Source: Dillenia suffruticosa
Lineage: Eukaryota; Streptophyta; Magnoliopsida; Dilleniales; Dilleniaceae
DNA: 64,000 nucleotides
Direction of reading: 5' to 3'
Assembly: GCA_033439265.1 (NCBI GenBank)
Contig: JAVTVX010000012.1
Coordinates: 35,032,261 to 35,096,260 of the forward strand
Positions within the stretch are counted from its first letter, which is position 1; each line of letters opens with the position of its first letter. Below the pieces are notes generated by a model that searched no databases, was not told the origin of the DNA, and saw nothing but the letters and a program-made list of their open reading frames with translations. Positions 37,201 to 51,011 of this stretch are shown in pieces. A program made the translations under genes and the position numbers.

Positions 37201-40200
37201 TATAAACAAAAGATCTTTTCCGTCCACCTACAGCCCCAACTATGAAATCACATGAGCAAAGACTAATCGAAGAGAGTATACAAAAAAAAAGGAAAGATCC
37301 CAAAATAAATTAAATTCAATCTTGTGATGAGAAAAACCAAATCCCTTTCAAATTCTTTAAAAAAGCATGTGAATTTGCACAAAAATGCAACCATCTAAAT
37401 CTTGAATAAGAATGAAAATTTCTGCAACAAATGAGGTTTTTACATTATTAACCATGTCACTAGCTAAATTATAAACCAAACAATGTAAAATAGATCGTTA
37501 TCTTATAGATCTAGACTAAACTTTCCAGCAAAGAGTATGAGGATTGTATAAACTTCCTAATAATTCTGTGCCCACCGAAATAAAAATGAGGATGCTTATA
37601 TTTTCTTATCTCAATCATATCTAAAACCATACCTCTAATTATCTCAACCATATCTAAAACCATACCTTTAATGAGACAATCATTCCAAAAGTGGTTTTGT
37701 TGTCAGACATGCTCTAAAGTATTAAGAAAAGGCTTAATGTCAAAAAGAGATGTGCATATTTGTTTTCTCAATAAAAATAATATTTTGCATAAGATGAAAT
37801 TTGAAATCTTATTGCTTGATTTTTTTTCCCAAAATCAATTCTCTGCCAAAACAGTAAAGAGAAGAGAGGGACGCATCCAAGATATGTTTGTCTGATATGA
37901 TTCTTTTATAATCTTCCCCCGCAAGAATTACTCTCCACTAAATCAAAGATAGAAAGAGACTTGATAGGTAAGATTTTAGAGATTACTTTCCTCATCTCTT
38001 AATAGCATTTCATGACAAGCCAAAATCTTTCCCCTCAACCTTTTACACCTCATGTTGAGTTGTATGAGGAAAAAGTTAAAAAAAAAGGGAACAGAAAAAA
38101 GAAAATCCAAAATGAGAGATAAAAAAATAAATACCCGACGAGTATATTAGATCGTCCGATGAGAGAAACACGACAAATTCTAAATGAAAAAAAAGCAAAT
38201 ATTTTTGGACCAAAAATTAAAAATCTGAAGTTAATAATTTTTAAAACTTCTACCATTAATGAAGTTAATTATTGTTAAAAAGTTTAAGTCCAGCTCAACA
38301 GTAGAAGAGTTCACAAAAGGTAACAACATTGTTAGCAACTTAACTATAAATCCAACACTATAAAATACATAACTATCTTCCTCCCAAGAAATGACTTTTT
38401 AGAATAAAACATTTTTGGTCTAATCATTCCCATAATCTTTATGCATAGCCAAAAGAATTTTGACATTCATTTTCTCCCGATAAATGATATTTTTTGGAGT
38501 AAAGTATATTTTGTCTAATTTTTCCTTCTAATCTTTTATCACATGTAAAAGATTTATGACATTAATTTTCTCCTTACAAATGATATTTTTAAAAAATAAA
38601 ATCTTTTGTGTAATTCTTTCCCTTAATCATTGTGCACATCGAAAAATTTTTTACATTAGCTTTTTCACTTAAAATGATATTTTCTTCAGCATAATTTTTT
38701 CTTTTTCTAATTCTTTCCCCTGATCATTATGCACATCCAGAAAACTTTTTTCATTAGTTTTCTCCCTAAAAATGTTAATTTTTAGTATGAACTCTTTTTG
38801 TCCAATTTTCCCCCTAATCTTTATGCTCATCGAAAGGATTTTTTATTATTTTTATTTTTTTTACACTTTGAAAATCTTCTTTTTAAAATCTTTTGTTAAA
38901 AAATCTACTATCCAGCAATTCAAAGAAGGGTAGATCCACGGGATTGCTGAGGTGACTTCTAAATCACATTTCTATATAAACAACAGATCTTTTTCCTCCA
39001 CTTACAGTCCCAACTACGAAATCATATGAGCAAAGACTAATCGAAGAGAGTATTCAACAAAAAAAAGAAAGATCCCAAAAAAAATTAAATTCAATCTTGC
39101 GATGAGAAAAACCAAAACCCTTTCAAATTCTTTAAAAAAGCATGTGAATTTGCACAAAAATGCAACCATCTAAATCCTGAATAAGAATGAAAATTTCTGC
39201 AACTAATGAGGTTTTCATCTAGGAAACCGTGTCATTAGCTAAATTATAAACCAAACAATGTAAAATAGATCATTATCTTCTAGATCTAGGCTAAACTTCC
39301 TGCAATGAGTATGAGGATTATATAAACTTCCTAATAAATCTATGCCAACTGAAAGAAAAATGAGGATACTTATATTTTCTTATGTCAACCATATCTAAAA
39401 CCATACCTCTAATGAGACAATCATTCCAAAAGTGGTTTTATTGTTAGACACGCTCTAAGGTATTAAGAAAAGGCATAATGTCAAATAGAGATGTGCATAT
39501 TTGTTTTCTCAACAAAAATAATATGTTCCATAATATGAAATATGAAATCTTATTGCTTGATTTTTTCCCCAAAATCAATTCTCTACCAAAACAGTAAAGA
39601 GAAGAGAGGGAGGCATCCAAGATATGTTTGAATTTATTCTTATATAATCTTCCCCCCCAAGAATTTCTTCCCACTAAATCAATGATTTAAAGAGACAAGA
39701 TAGGTTAGATTTTAGAGATTACTTTCCTCATCAGTAAACTGCATTTCATGACAAGCCAAAATCTTTCCCCTCAACCTTTTACACCTCATGTTGAGTTGTA
39801 TGAGCAAAAAATAAAAAAAAAAAGGGAACAGAAAAAAGAAAATCCAAAATGAGAGATAAAAAATAAATACCCAACAAGAGTAGATTAGATCGTCCGATGG
39901 GAGAAACATGACAAATTCTAAAAGAAAAAAAAGCAAATATTTTTGGTCCAAAAATTAAAAATCTGGAGTTAATTATATTTAAAACTTCAACCATTATTGA
40001 AGTTAATTATTGTTAAAAAGATTTAAGTCCTGCTCAACAGTAGAAGAGTTCACAAGAGGTAACAACATTGTTAGTAACTTAACTATAAATCCAACACCAT
40101 AAAATACATAACTATCTTCCTCCCTAGAAATGATACTTTTTAGAATAAAACCTTTTTGGTCTAATCATTCCCATAATCTTTATGCATATCCAAAAGAATT

Positions 40201-43200
40201 TTGACATTAATTTATTTTTGATAAATGATATTTTTTGGAGTAAAGTATTTTTTCTCTAATTTTTCCCTCTTATGCACATGTAAAAGATTTATGACATTAA
40301 TTTTCTCCCTACAAATGATATTTTTAAAATAAAATCTTTTTTCCCCTAATCTTTTTGCACATCCAAAAATTTTTTACTTCAGTTTTTTCATTTGAAATGA
40401 TATTTTTTTCAATATAATTTTTTCTTTTTCTTATTCTCCCCTTATCATTATGCACATCAAAAATGTTTTTTACTTTTGTTTTCTCCCTAAAAATGTTATT
40501 TCTAGAATGAACTCTTTTTTGTCGAATTTTCCCCGTAATCTTTATGCTCATCCAAAGGATTTTTTTTTTTTTAAACATTTTGAAAATCTTCTTTTTAAAA
40601 TCTTTTCCCAAAAAATCTACAATCCCGAATTTAAAGAAGGGTAGATCCTAGAGATTGCTTAGGTGACTTCTAAATCACAATTCTATATAAACAAAAGATC
40701 TTTTCCCTCCACTTACAGTCCCAACTACGAAATCATGAGTAAAGACTAATTGAAGAGAGCATTCAAAAAAAAAAGAAAGATACCAAAAAATATTCAATCA
40801 TGCGATGAGAAAAACCAAAACCCTTTCAATTGTTGAAAAAAGCAGGTATATTTGCACAAAAATGCAACCATCTAAATCAAGAATGAAAATTTTTGCAGCT
40901 AATGAGGTTTGCCCATTGTAAACCGTGTCACTAACTAAATTATAAACCAAAAAATGTAAAATAGATCGTTATCTTCTAGATCTAAGCTAAACTTTCGGCA
41001 AAGAGTATTAGGATTACATAAACTTCTTGATAATTCTATGCCCACAGAAAGAAAAATGAGGATGCTTATATTTTCTTATGTCAACCGTACTAAAACCAAA
41101 CCTCTAATGAGACAATCATTCCTAAAGTGGTTTTGTTGTCTAACACGCACTGAAGTATTAAGAAATGGCATAATGTCAAATAGAGATGTGCATATTTGTT
41201 TTCTCAACATAAATAATATTATGCATAAGTTGAATTTGAAATCTTATTGCTTGATTTTTCCCCCAAAATCAATTCTCTGCCAAATAGTAAAGAGAAGAGA
41301 GGGAGGCGTCCAAGATATGTTTGTTTGAAATGATTCTTATATAATCTTCCCCCCCAAGAATTACTCTCGACTAAATCAAAGATATGAAGAGACAAGATAG
41401 TTTAGATTTTAGAGATTACTTTCCTCATCTGTAAACCGCATTTCATGACAGGCCAAAATCTTTCCCCTCAACCTTTTATTCCTCTTGTTGTGTTATATTG
41501 TCAAAAAGTTAAAAAAAAAAGGGGGAACAGAAAGAAGAAAATCCTAAATGAGAGATGAAAAATAAATACCCAATATGAGTAGATTAGATTGTCCGATGAG
41601 AGAAACACATGACAAATTCTAAAAGAAAAAAAAGCAAATATTTTTGGACCAAAAATTAAAAATCTGAATATTAATAATTTTTAAATCTTCTACCATTAAT
41701 GAAGTTAATAATTCTTAAAAAGATTTAGTCAAGCTCAACCGTAGAAGAGTTCACAAATGGTAACAACATTGTTAGTAACTTAACTATAAATCCAACACTA
41801 TAAAATACATAACTATCTTCCTCCCTAGAAATGATACTTTTTAGAATAAAACCTTTTTGGTCTAATCTTTCCCCTAATCCTTATTCATATGCAAAAGAAT
41901 TTTGACAGACATTTTCTCCCGATAAATGATATTTTTTAGAATAAAGTATTTTTTGTCTAATTTTTCCCGGTAATTTTATGTATATCTAAAAGATTTATGA
42001 CATTTATTTTCTCCATTCAAATGATATTGTTAAAATAAAATCTTTTTTGTGTAATTCTTCCCCCTAATCTTTTTGCACATCCAAAAATTGTTTACATTAG
42101 TTTTTTCACTTGAAATAATAATTTTCTCTGGATAATTTTTGCTTTTTCTAATTCGTTCCTCTTGTCATTATGCACATCCAAAAACTTTTTACATTAGTTT
42201 TCTCCCTAAAAATGTTATTTTTTAAAATGAACTCTTTTTTGTCCAATTTTCCCCCTAATCTTTATGCACATCCAACGGATTTTTTTTTAACCTTATGAAA
42301 TTCTTCTTTTTAAAATCTTTTCCCAAAAAATCTACTATCCACCAATTCAAAGAAGGATAGATCCTAGAGATTGCTTAGGTAACTTCTAAATCACATTTCT
42401 ATATAAACAAAAGATCTTTTCCCTCCACCTACAATCCCACCTACGAAATCATATGGGCAAAGACTAATCGAAGAGAGTATTCAAAAAAAAAAAGCAAGAT
42501 CCCAAAAAAAATTAAATTCAATCATGCGATGAGAAAAACCAAAACCCTTTCAAATTCTTGAAAAAAACAAGTAAATTTGCACAAAAATGCAACCATCTAA
42601 ATCTTGAATGAGAATGAGGTTTGCACATTGTAAACCGTGTCACTAACTAAATTATAAACCAAACAATGTAAAATAGATCATTATCTTCTAGATGTATGCT
42701 AAACTTCCGGCAAAGAGTATAAGGATTATTTAAACTTCCTGATAATTCTGTGCTCACTGAAAGAAAAATGTGGATGCTTATATTTTCTTATCTCAACCAT
42801 ATCTAAAACCATACCTCTAATGAGACAATCACTCCAAAAGTGGATTTGTTGCCAGACACGCTCTAAAGTTTTAAGAAAAGCCATAATGTTAAATAGAGAT
42901 GTGCATATTTGTATTCTCAACAAAAGTAATATTTTCCATAAGAAGAAATTTGAAATCTTATTGCTTTATGTTTTCCCCCAAAATCAATTTTCTTCCAAAT
43001 AGTAAAGAGAAGAGCGGGAGGCATCCAAGATATGTTTGTATGAAATGATTCTTATATAATCTTCCCCCCCAAGATTTACTGTCGACTAAATCAAAAATAT
43101 GAAGAGACAAGATAGGTTAGATTTTAGAGATTACTTTCCTCATCTGTAAACCGCATTTCATGACAAGCCAAAATCTTTCCTCCCAACCGTTTACACCTCA

Positions 43201-43527
43201 TGTTGAGTTGTATGAACAAAAAGAAAAAAAAAAAGGAAGAGAAAAAAGAAAATCCAAATTGAGAGATAAAAAATAAATACTTAACAGGAGTAGATTAGAT
43301 TCTCCGATGAGAAAAACACATGACAAATTCTAAAAGAAGAAAAAGAAAATAATTTTTGGGACCAAAAATTAAAAATATGAAATTAATCATATTTAAAACT
43401 TCTACCATTAATGAAGTGAATTATTCTTGAAAATATTAAGTCCAGCTCAACAGTAGAAGAGTTCACAAAAGGTAACAACATTGTTAGTAACTTAACTATA
43501 AATCCAGCACTATAAAATACATAACTA
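28223..43527 (+). repeat. Core of a large tandem array: nine units of about 1.64-1.78 kb
   Basis: Unit starts, taken at the CCTCCCTAG-like word, are 28223, 29862, 31502, 33231, 34938, 36605, 38380, 40119 and 41820, ending about 43527. The independent marker GAGACAATCATTCC gives the same register: 29241, 30881, 32524, 34267, 35925, 37673, 39414, 41109 and 42822. Module order in each unit: a block of about five ~95-bp sub-repeats; AAATCTACTATCCACCAATT; TTTCCCTCCACCTACAGTCC; a poly-A stretch; GCGATGAGAAAAACCAAAA; AAACTTCCGGCAAAGAGTAT; AAGTGGTTTTGTTGTCAGAC; ATCCAAGATATGTTTGTCTG; a poly-C run; TTGATGACAAGCCAAAATC; ATTGTTAGTAACTTAACTAT. The first units (28223-32700) are nearly identical to each other. 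Short frames recur at matching positions in several units but are broken in others, so I do not call them genes. Confidence 0.93.
29862..30325 (+). repeat. Example block of five ~95-bp sub-repeats inside one array unit
   Basis: Each sub-repeat follows the pattern TTTTCTCCCTAGAAATGATA, then TTTTTTAGAATAAAATC, TTTTTTGTCTAATTCTTCC, CCCTAATCTTTATGCACATC, and CAAAAGATTTTTGACATTA. Starts are near 29862, 29955, 30051, 30144 and 30241. The same five-part block opens every core unit, and further copies lie in the left flank. The array is therefore nested: short sub-repeats inside long units. Confidence 0.85.
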
Positions 43528-45740
43528 TCTTTTAGATCCATACTAAACTCTCAACTAGACTTGGGGATTGGATAAACTTCCCAATGATTCCCTCCCTGCT
43601 TGAAGAAAAATGAGGAAGCTAATATTTTTCTATTCACAGACAAATCTACAATCATAAGTCTAATGTTAACATTCATCTTAAAAAGATTTTATTTTCACAA
43701 ATATCAATCAAAAACCCTTTAAAATTTGAACACAAAAAGAATTAGTCAATCATGATGTTAAAGAAAGAAGAACTCGTTAGATTTGTCTTCCAAAATAATA
43801 TTTTTCGGAAAATGAAATTTAAAATCTTTTTGCTGAATCTTTCTGTTAAAAGTTGATCTCAACTGCATGAAGAAGAGAGAGCATCAAACATTCAAAAGAT
43901 TTTTAACAATCTGAAATCATTTTCATACCCAAAGATTCTACATTCAAAAAAATCCCAGTTCCTCACAAACCAAATCTTTCCCCTCCACTTCCAAGCCCTA
44001 CGATTCCTTGCTAACCAAATTTGGAAATCCCATTTCTTCACAATTCAAATCCAAATTTGAAGATGGTGTTTTTGTTGTTACCGAGTATCAACCTCATATA
44101 TTAGAATTTTCTTTCCCAATTTTAAAATCCCATTGTTGACAAACCAAATCTTTCATCAAAATCATGCGTGGAGTAAAAAAATATATATATATATGAAAAC
44201 TGTGAGAATTCCCCCCCCCCAAAAAAAAAATCCCAACAAAGTTTCATTCGATAGTGTGATGAGAAAAAACACTTTTGAGACCCGTCAAATTCTAAAAGCC
44301 AAGAGAAATATATTTGAAAAAATGTAACAATCTTTAATCTAAAATAATAATTAAATTTCTGGTGCTAATGAAGTTAATACAATTAATACAAAATAAAATT
44401 CAACTCTCGGTAATAAACTTTCCAAATGGTAACAACTCTCCTAAATGGTAACCACTCTATGGGTAAGTACGGGTCGAATATTGTAAAATAGATAGTTACC
44501 TTTTAAGTATATGCTAAACTTCCAACAAAGCATATAGATTATACTTTTACAATCTGAGAATCCTCTTTGCATAATCTTTTCCCAATCTACTTTCCAACAA
44601 ATCAGAGAAAAAATCAGGTCGAAAGGATAGATCATATAGATCATATAGACAGATTACCTGATGGTAAATCCAATTTCTTCCCCGACCAAATCTTTCCCCT
44701 CCCCTTGTTATAGTTCTGTCCCTATCATGAACCAATATGCCGTTTGAAGTTCTGAAAGAAGGAAATGCAAATTTGCACATAAAAAGCAACAATTAAAAAT
44801 CTAAAATATGAACCAAAATTTCTACTACTAATGAAGTTAGTACTATTAAAACAAAATTCAATTCAACCCATGTTCGCTTGTAAGAACTGTGTCGGTAACA
44901 AAATTATAAACCATCATTGTAAAAATAATTGGTAATTGTATCTAAATCTATGCTAATCTCCCAACGAAGTATATGGATTCTTCAACTTCCCACACCTCTC
45001 TGCCCATCATTGTACCATATATGACGTGCGTTTCTTTCATTTGTTGATGAAAGAGTTAAAGTCTAATTGAAGTCCAACTCAACAATAACTGATTTCACAA
45101 AAAAGTAATAACATTGTGGGTAACTGAACTATAAATCTACGCTCTAAAATACTTAACTATCTTCTAGATCTATACTAAACTCCCAACAAGCCTTAGGGAT
45201 TGTATAAACTTCTCAATGATTCCCTGCCCACTTGAAGAAAATTGAAGCTTATATTTTTTAATCACAATCAAATCTACAATCATAAGTCTAATGATGACAA
45301 TCGGCTTAAAAACATTTTATTGTTCACAAATATCAATAAAAAATCCTTTAAAATTTATACTCAAAGTAGAAAAAGTCATTCATGATGTCACAGGTAGAAG
45401 AACACGTTAGATTTGTCTCCCAAAATAACATTTTTCAGAAAATGAAATTTGAAATCATTTTGCTGAATCTTTCCCCTAAAGGCTGATCTCCCCTAGATGA
45501 AGAGGGAGAGCGGCAGACATTCGAAAGATTTTTTTGTATCTGAAATGATTTTTGAACCAAAGAGTTCTACATTCAACAAAATCAGTGAAAGAATGGGAAG
45601 AAAGGAAAGATCTTACAAATTGCTTACCTAATTTGCCAATTCAATTTCCTCATAGACTATATCTTTCCCTTCCCCTTCCAAGCCCAACAATTCCTTGCTC
45701 ACTAAATTTGGAAATCCTATTTTTTCCCAATTTACTCTCC
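43528..45740 (+). repeat. Right flank of the large array: two diverged units of a related type
   Basis: Two similar segments, about 43520-44100 and 45145-45740, share TATCTTTTAGATCCATACTA / TATCTTCTAGATCTATACTA, the CAATGATTCCCTGCCCACTT-like word, AATCTACAATCATAAGTCTA, and a closing CTTCCAAGCCC...ATTCCTTGCT. They keep array-like modules (AACAACATTGT, GATGAGAAAAAAC) but lack the sub-repeat block. They look like older or ancestral units at the array edge. A poly-C/poly-A junction occurs near 44210-44230. No gene seen. Confidence 0.65.
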
Positions 45741-48518
45741 TAGTTTAAGGGTATACGAGGGAAAAAATTTGTTCATTTCTATTTTTTCAAATTTCTAAAT
45801 TTATAAAAAGATAGAAAAATGTCAATTTTATCTTATCTCTTTAGCTCTTTGTATCTTGCTCGAGCCAGATGATAAAAAATTATCATGTCTGATTCTTTCA
45901 GGGAGGAATTTATACGTATTCATGTAGACAAATAAAAAAAAATCTAACTTGAATGTGAGTACGATATGCTTGTGGTAATTTCACCCTCTTTTGGCTAAAT
46001 GTAAAATTTAGAAATCTAACTAAAATGTGCTTTTTATGCTTGAACACACACACACACACACACACACACCTGAACGATGAGAGGTAAAAAAAAAATAGCT
46101 CTCCCCTGAAATTTTAACCAAAAAAACTTTTTACATATTTTTCAAAATTATAATGTCTGAAAAATTAAAACATGGAAGCTTTAAACTATAATATAAATGC
46201 ATATTATATTCTGCCTCTTGACATAATCTTTTAACTTCGCCCACATATGTTAAGTTGCTATATTGCATACTAAATGAAATAATGATTAAATGTAAAAATA
46301 ATTTAAAAAAGAGGATTGAATGTATCTCCGGCCATTCTTGATTCCGATGATTGTGATAGCACCAAAATGATACTTGGAACATGCACCGGCTTTTTAAGCA
46401 ATCAATTTCACTCAATAGATGGTGTGGAGTTTTTGAAATTTGGACTTAGGGACCGAATGCACTAAGAGGAGGTTTATATAGACTCTCAACCATCAAAGAG
46501 CCATTAAAATCCTATAATTGTCATCCTAAATTATTGTTGAATATTATGGGAATTTATTTAAATATTCAAAACGGAAAAAAAAGATTAATCGTGTAGAGGT
46601 TTGAATAGGATACCAAAATCCGACCAAATGCATTCCAATTCAAAATCTTTCTATTCTTTATAACATTTAATTTTTTTCGGTTATATTTTTCCCATTAGTT
46701 TCATTTTAAGTACATGAACTTATGGGATTTGAATTTGAAAAAAATTATTAACAACATATGCATTAAACCTACAAGTTTAACTTTGCTTCAAAAAATATCA
46801 TAATAGTTTTCTGATAGACCTAAATATGAATAAAAGTGGTTAAATAACCTTAATTAATGATATTTTTGAGGAAAAAAAAATTATATTGACTGGAGGGGTC
46901 AATGGATTTTGGAGAGCCACCGTAGCATATAGCTCCAATCTAAATGTAATGTGTGTATTTTTGTTAAAACTAGAGCATGGATGAGATTAGCCTATTATGC
47001 ACTTTTTCTTCCCCTTTGCCCAGTACCATACGCTTGAAATGAAAAAAGAGTCCATATTCAACAATTCACGTAACGTTAGTAAGGCCAATCAATCTAGGCT
47101 TATGGGCCAATGCTATGTGATAAATAACCATTCAAAGCAACTGTAAATATCAATTTGGTATGCTTTTGGTGATGAAGGATGGATGCCCATTTAGTGTTTT
47201 TGGTAAAGCAAAGGCTCTGTGACAACCATATTATCATATGGTGCCCCTTTCATGTACTAAAACCACACGTTCTTGGCCTAACAATGAGAAAAAAAGAGGG
47301 AATTTCGTTGCAAATTTCACGAGAACATAAAATGTTTGTTATCTCCCTGGCTCTGTGTCTATTTCCGTTCATCTTCAACCTCCGGAACATCAAACAAAAA
47401 AAAAATCTTAGTCACTTCTTCTCTCTCCACAGATCTTCAAATTCAGAAAAGGCTCACCTTATTCGTCCAAATTCCAGAAACGCCCTTATTATTATAGAAC
47501 CCAAAATCCAAAACCCAAAATTAAATCTCACATCTTCCCAAAATTAAACTCCTAAATCTGTCATCATTTTTTTATGAATACTGAAGATGACAAAAATCTG
47601 ACCTTGATAGAAATTTGAATTGATTCAGAAAACTTGAGATTTCTTGCCAAGGATAAGAAAATCCAAAGTAATTTCTAAGAAATTGAAAGAAATTTGATAA
47701 AAATTTTGTCTCTTTCCATATATCTTCATCTAAAATCCAAAATCTAGGAGGCGGAGAGTTTTGACAAACCCAATATGAGATTGGAGAGCTTTGGGTGTGA
47801 GAAAATTGCAGTTCTGAGATGGGTTTGATTGAGAAAATTAGGGTTTTGAGTGCATGGAATGTTCCGTCCAAGTAAACCTTTTCATCCCGAAAATTTCACT
47901 GATTCTGACATGGTGGAAAGGGTAGGGTTTTTGATCGCGAACTGCGATGTTGAATGTGGTGGATGAAGTTAGGATTATGAGAGAGAGTCGGGAGATTGGA
48001 GGAGGGAGGGAAAGAGGAGAGGTTAAAGACCATTTGGTATCTCTTCGCCATGTTTGCTAATACCTTCAATAGCTTCTGCCTGAACAAATGATCAAATGCT
48101 TGCTGCTTAAATATATAAAGAAACTTGATAAAGCATTTGAGAAAGTGGGTTTGTTTGCTTGCTGCTGTTGGTGATGAGAGTAGAAAGTGGGTTTGTTTGC
48201 TTGATGCTATTGGCGATGAGAGAGGAGAGAGAGAGAGAGAGAGAAATGGGTTTGTTTGTTGCTGTTGGCGAGCAGAGGAGATGGGAGAGAGAGGGGAGGA
48301 TGATTGGGGTTAATTTTGAAAAAAAATATAAATTTGGAGGTCAACTCAACTTTTCCGCGCGTGATTCCCAGACTCTGTGAAATCCTACTTTTTCCGTCAC
48401 TTTTTTTTTTTTTTTAATTTAACTACATGGAAATAATTTGATATTTTTTTCACCATAGGAGAATACCTGAATTTCGATCAAACCACATGGGATAAATAGT
48501 AATTTTTCCTTTAATTTT
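45741..48518. other. No recognisable gene; simple repeats
   Basis: AT-rich with a (CA)n microsatellite at 46044-46069. The part 47330-48310 is less AT-rich and has several short frames on both strands, but none shows a domain, a signal or a convincing splice structure. A three-copy minisatellite of about 42 bp (GAAAGTGGGTTTGTTTGCTT and following) lies at 48141-48279, interrupted by (GA)n. Confidence 0.45.
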
Positions 48519-50894
48519 TGTACACCCCGTATGATTTCCATGTGCTTGCCTGCACTCTCTCTCTCTCTCTCTGCCTTCCATGAAATCAATTATGGCACTT
48601 CCGAAAATGCATGTAAACCTTCAAATTTGAGTGTCTTCAAGAAGATTCAAACATCTCCATCTTTCGCCATGGTTGCTGAAGGGTTTGCAGGTTGAGGAAA
48701 GGTCTAGGGTTCCAAACAGTGAATTAGAATCAGGTAAGCCTCTAATATTACCCATCTCACTCAATGCATTCATTCATCTTGAATTTGTTCGTGACCTAAA
48801 ATGCACAAATGAATTACACTGCATTTAGCCCCAAGATTTGTTTGCTTGATTCGTGCCTTTTCTTCCTCTATTTCCTGTTTGTAGTCTTGAAGAAATTTTC
48901 ATAGATTAGAAACATGGTGCTTGGGGCTGAAATCCTTGATTTTCCTGCATCCTGGACAGCTTGTGTACTGTGTGATCTTTCTGCTATAACTCCTCCTACA
49001 CTGCTGAAAATTGAATGGGGTTTATTTTTGCTAAAACTAGACTTCTAGAGTTTTAAAATTACATGATTCGAAGGTTTTCGTTGAGAATAGAATTTTTGAT
49101 GAATTTTTGAAGTGGCATGAATTCTGCAGAAAATCTATTCTATTCCCTGTTCTGGCAGTGAGTTTTAGTGCAGATTTGAGCTGTCTTCAAGGTAGATTTA
49201 GGTTTAAGTCTGAACATGAAAGTTATAGATCCATGTTTTATCTTTAAATTGAGACTTGAATTACTTAAATCTAATATGTACGGTGAAAGTTATGATAAAT
49301 TTTCCGTGACTGTGCATATTGAGTTGTAAATTCTAGTATATGATATTTATGGACTTAGATTCTTTTGTACGATTTGAATATATTAAGGATATAAACATAA
49401 ATTTTGTAGTTTTATGTCTAAGCTTTAAGTAACAATTGGAATTTCCATGATCCGAGTAGTGTAGATCAAGATACAGTTATTTCTCTCTAATATGTTGTGT
49501 CAGAAATGTATGGGAAAATTAGAAATTGTGATATATTAGAATAAATCAATTTACTCTAGCGTTGGTATATGATTTAATGATTAAATTGTGACCGATGTCT
49601 TAGGTTAAGACATTCAAAATCAGAAGAAAGGTTGGATTTTGTTCAATTTGGGAATTGAGAGCGATTACCCTCTCAAAAGGTGAGTGAATGGTTCATTGTG
49701 ATCTTAAATGAGTAAAATTATTAAAAATTCTTTATAAATGATTTGGAATGATTTTTATACTATTGGTATGAATTGTTTTGTGATCGTGGGGTGTCCGAAA
49801 TGTGAATTTGAACTCGATATGTATCTATTATTTTTATAATTGAGGTTGTGCCATGTGATTATTGGATATTTGATTTATGAATGCAAAGTTATGGTTTGAC
49901 AACTGATTATTGAAATTTTGACATTGATTGAGAATTCGAATGGTTGTGAAAAAAAAAAGAAAGAGAAATGGTGCAGTGAAAATGGCTATAGTCGTTTCTC
50001 CCCCACGGAACAACCTGACAGGGTGACGTTATGGAATGAAAACCCTTGGCGGGCTTTCGTCCGGCTTCGGCTAAACCTGGTATGGGAGTGTTTTCATAGG
50101 ATCCCATGATTTTCGAGAAATATTTAATTAAATGGATGCATGTTTGTTGAATTATCCTGATTTATTGAAATTATTTTATATATATATATATAATGTTATT
50201 TATGAGTTATGCTTTGAGCTCCCCACCTTCACCCCTCATTTATTGTCACAACACCATTGCACTCCATTCACTGAGTGTTCTCAATACTCACCCCTCTTTA
50301 TACTTTTCAGAGGATATTTAGCAGGGAGATTTCATTTGGAAGCAGCGGAAGAATTATTTTTGTTGATTTATATAGGTATTTAATGATCTAGGGTTTATTT
50401 TGGGATGATATGTAATCCATGGAAGGGAAAACTTTGTATTAATCTTTTGGTTTGGATTTTAATCGATGCTTGTCCTATGACGAGGGGTAAGTATTGATAG
50501 AATCCATGTTTGTTTATTGTGAAACTTGGTTATTTTTATTTAAATTCTCCTTTTGCAAAACTTATTGTTTCAAATGGGACATTTGGACTTTTAATTTGAC
50601 TTTTTAGCTGTATATGGATGAGAGGGAGTTGTATACTGTCTGGAAGGCCCGGTTGGCTAAATTGCATGCATGCATGTACAGGGATGGATCCGGTGGATCC
50701 TTTGTTTGTGTGACCTTGCATGCTTTTGATAATTGATAACTTAGGAGGGTCATTTGAATGTTGTCGAATTATTTTTGAATCAGGATATACAACTTGAATG
50801 TTTTGCGGTGTCTCGGTATATGAGGAGGTTCTGCCGGTATGTCGGGATAACACAACAGTTGTTGCGTGCTTGATCTGAGGGTTGGGGCATGACA
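48519..50894 (+). mobile_element. Possible solo LTR or non-coding LTR-retrotransposon remnant
   Basis: The left end TGTACACCCC and right end GGGGCATGACA form the short TG...CA inverted termini typical of plant Ty3/gypsy LTRs. The interior has wording often seen in such LTRs (AAAGTTATAGATCCATG; CACTGAGTGTTCTCAATACTCACCCC). No primer-binding site follows the right end and no coding domain is present, so a solo LTR is the simplest reading. I did not find a clear target-site duplication, so the left boundary is uncertain. Confidence 0.35.
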
Positions 50895-51011
50895 GCTTAC
50901 CCAATGCATAGGTTTTACAAGTTTTATTTATTTTTCTATCACCGATATCCGTAACTTATATTTTGACTAATTCGGTTTGAACATTTACGAGATCTTATTT
51001 AAGGGACGGTT

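Noticed and set aside
25320-45740. CRISPR array or centromeric ~170-bp satellite
   Set aside because: Repeats are long, nested and AT-rich, without unique spacers; the 95-bp and 1.7-kb periods do not fit either class.
47572-48087. Minus-strand frames near 47.6-48.1 kb as a gene
   Set aside because: No recognisable domain, no consistent exon structure, and pieces read like leader or repeat sequence.
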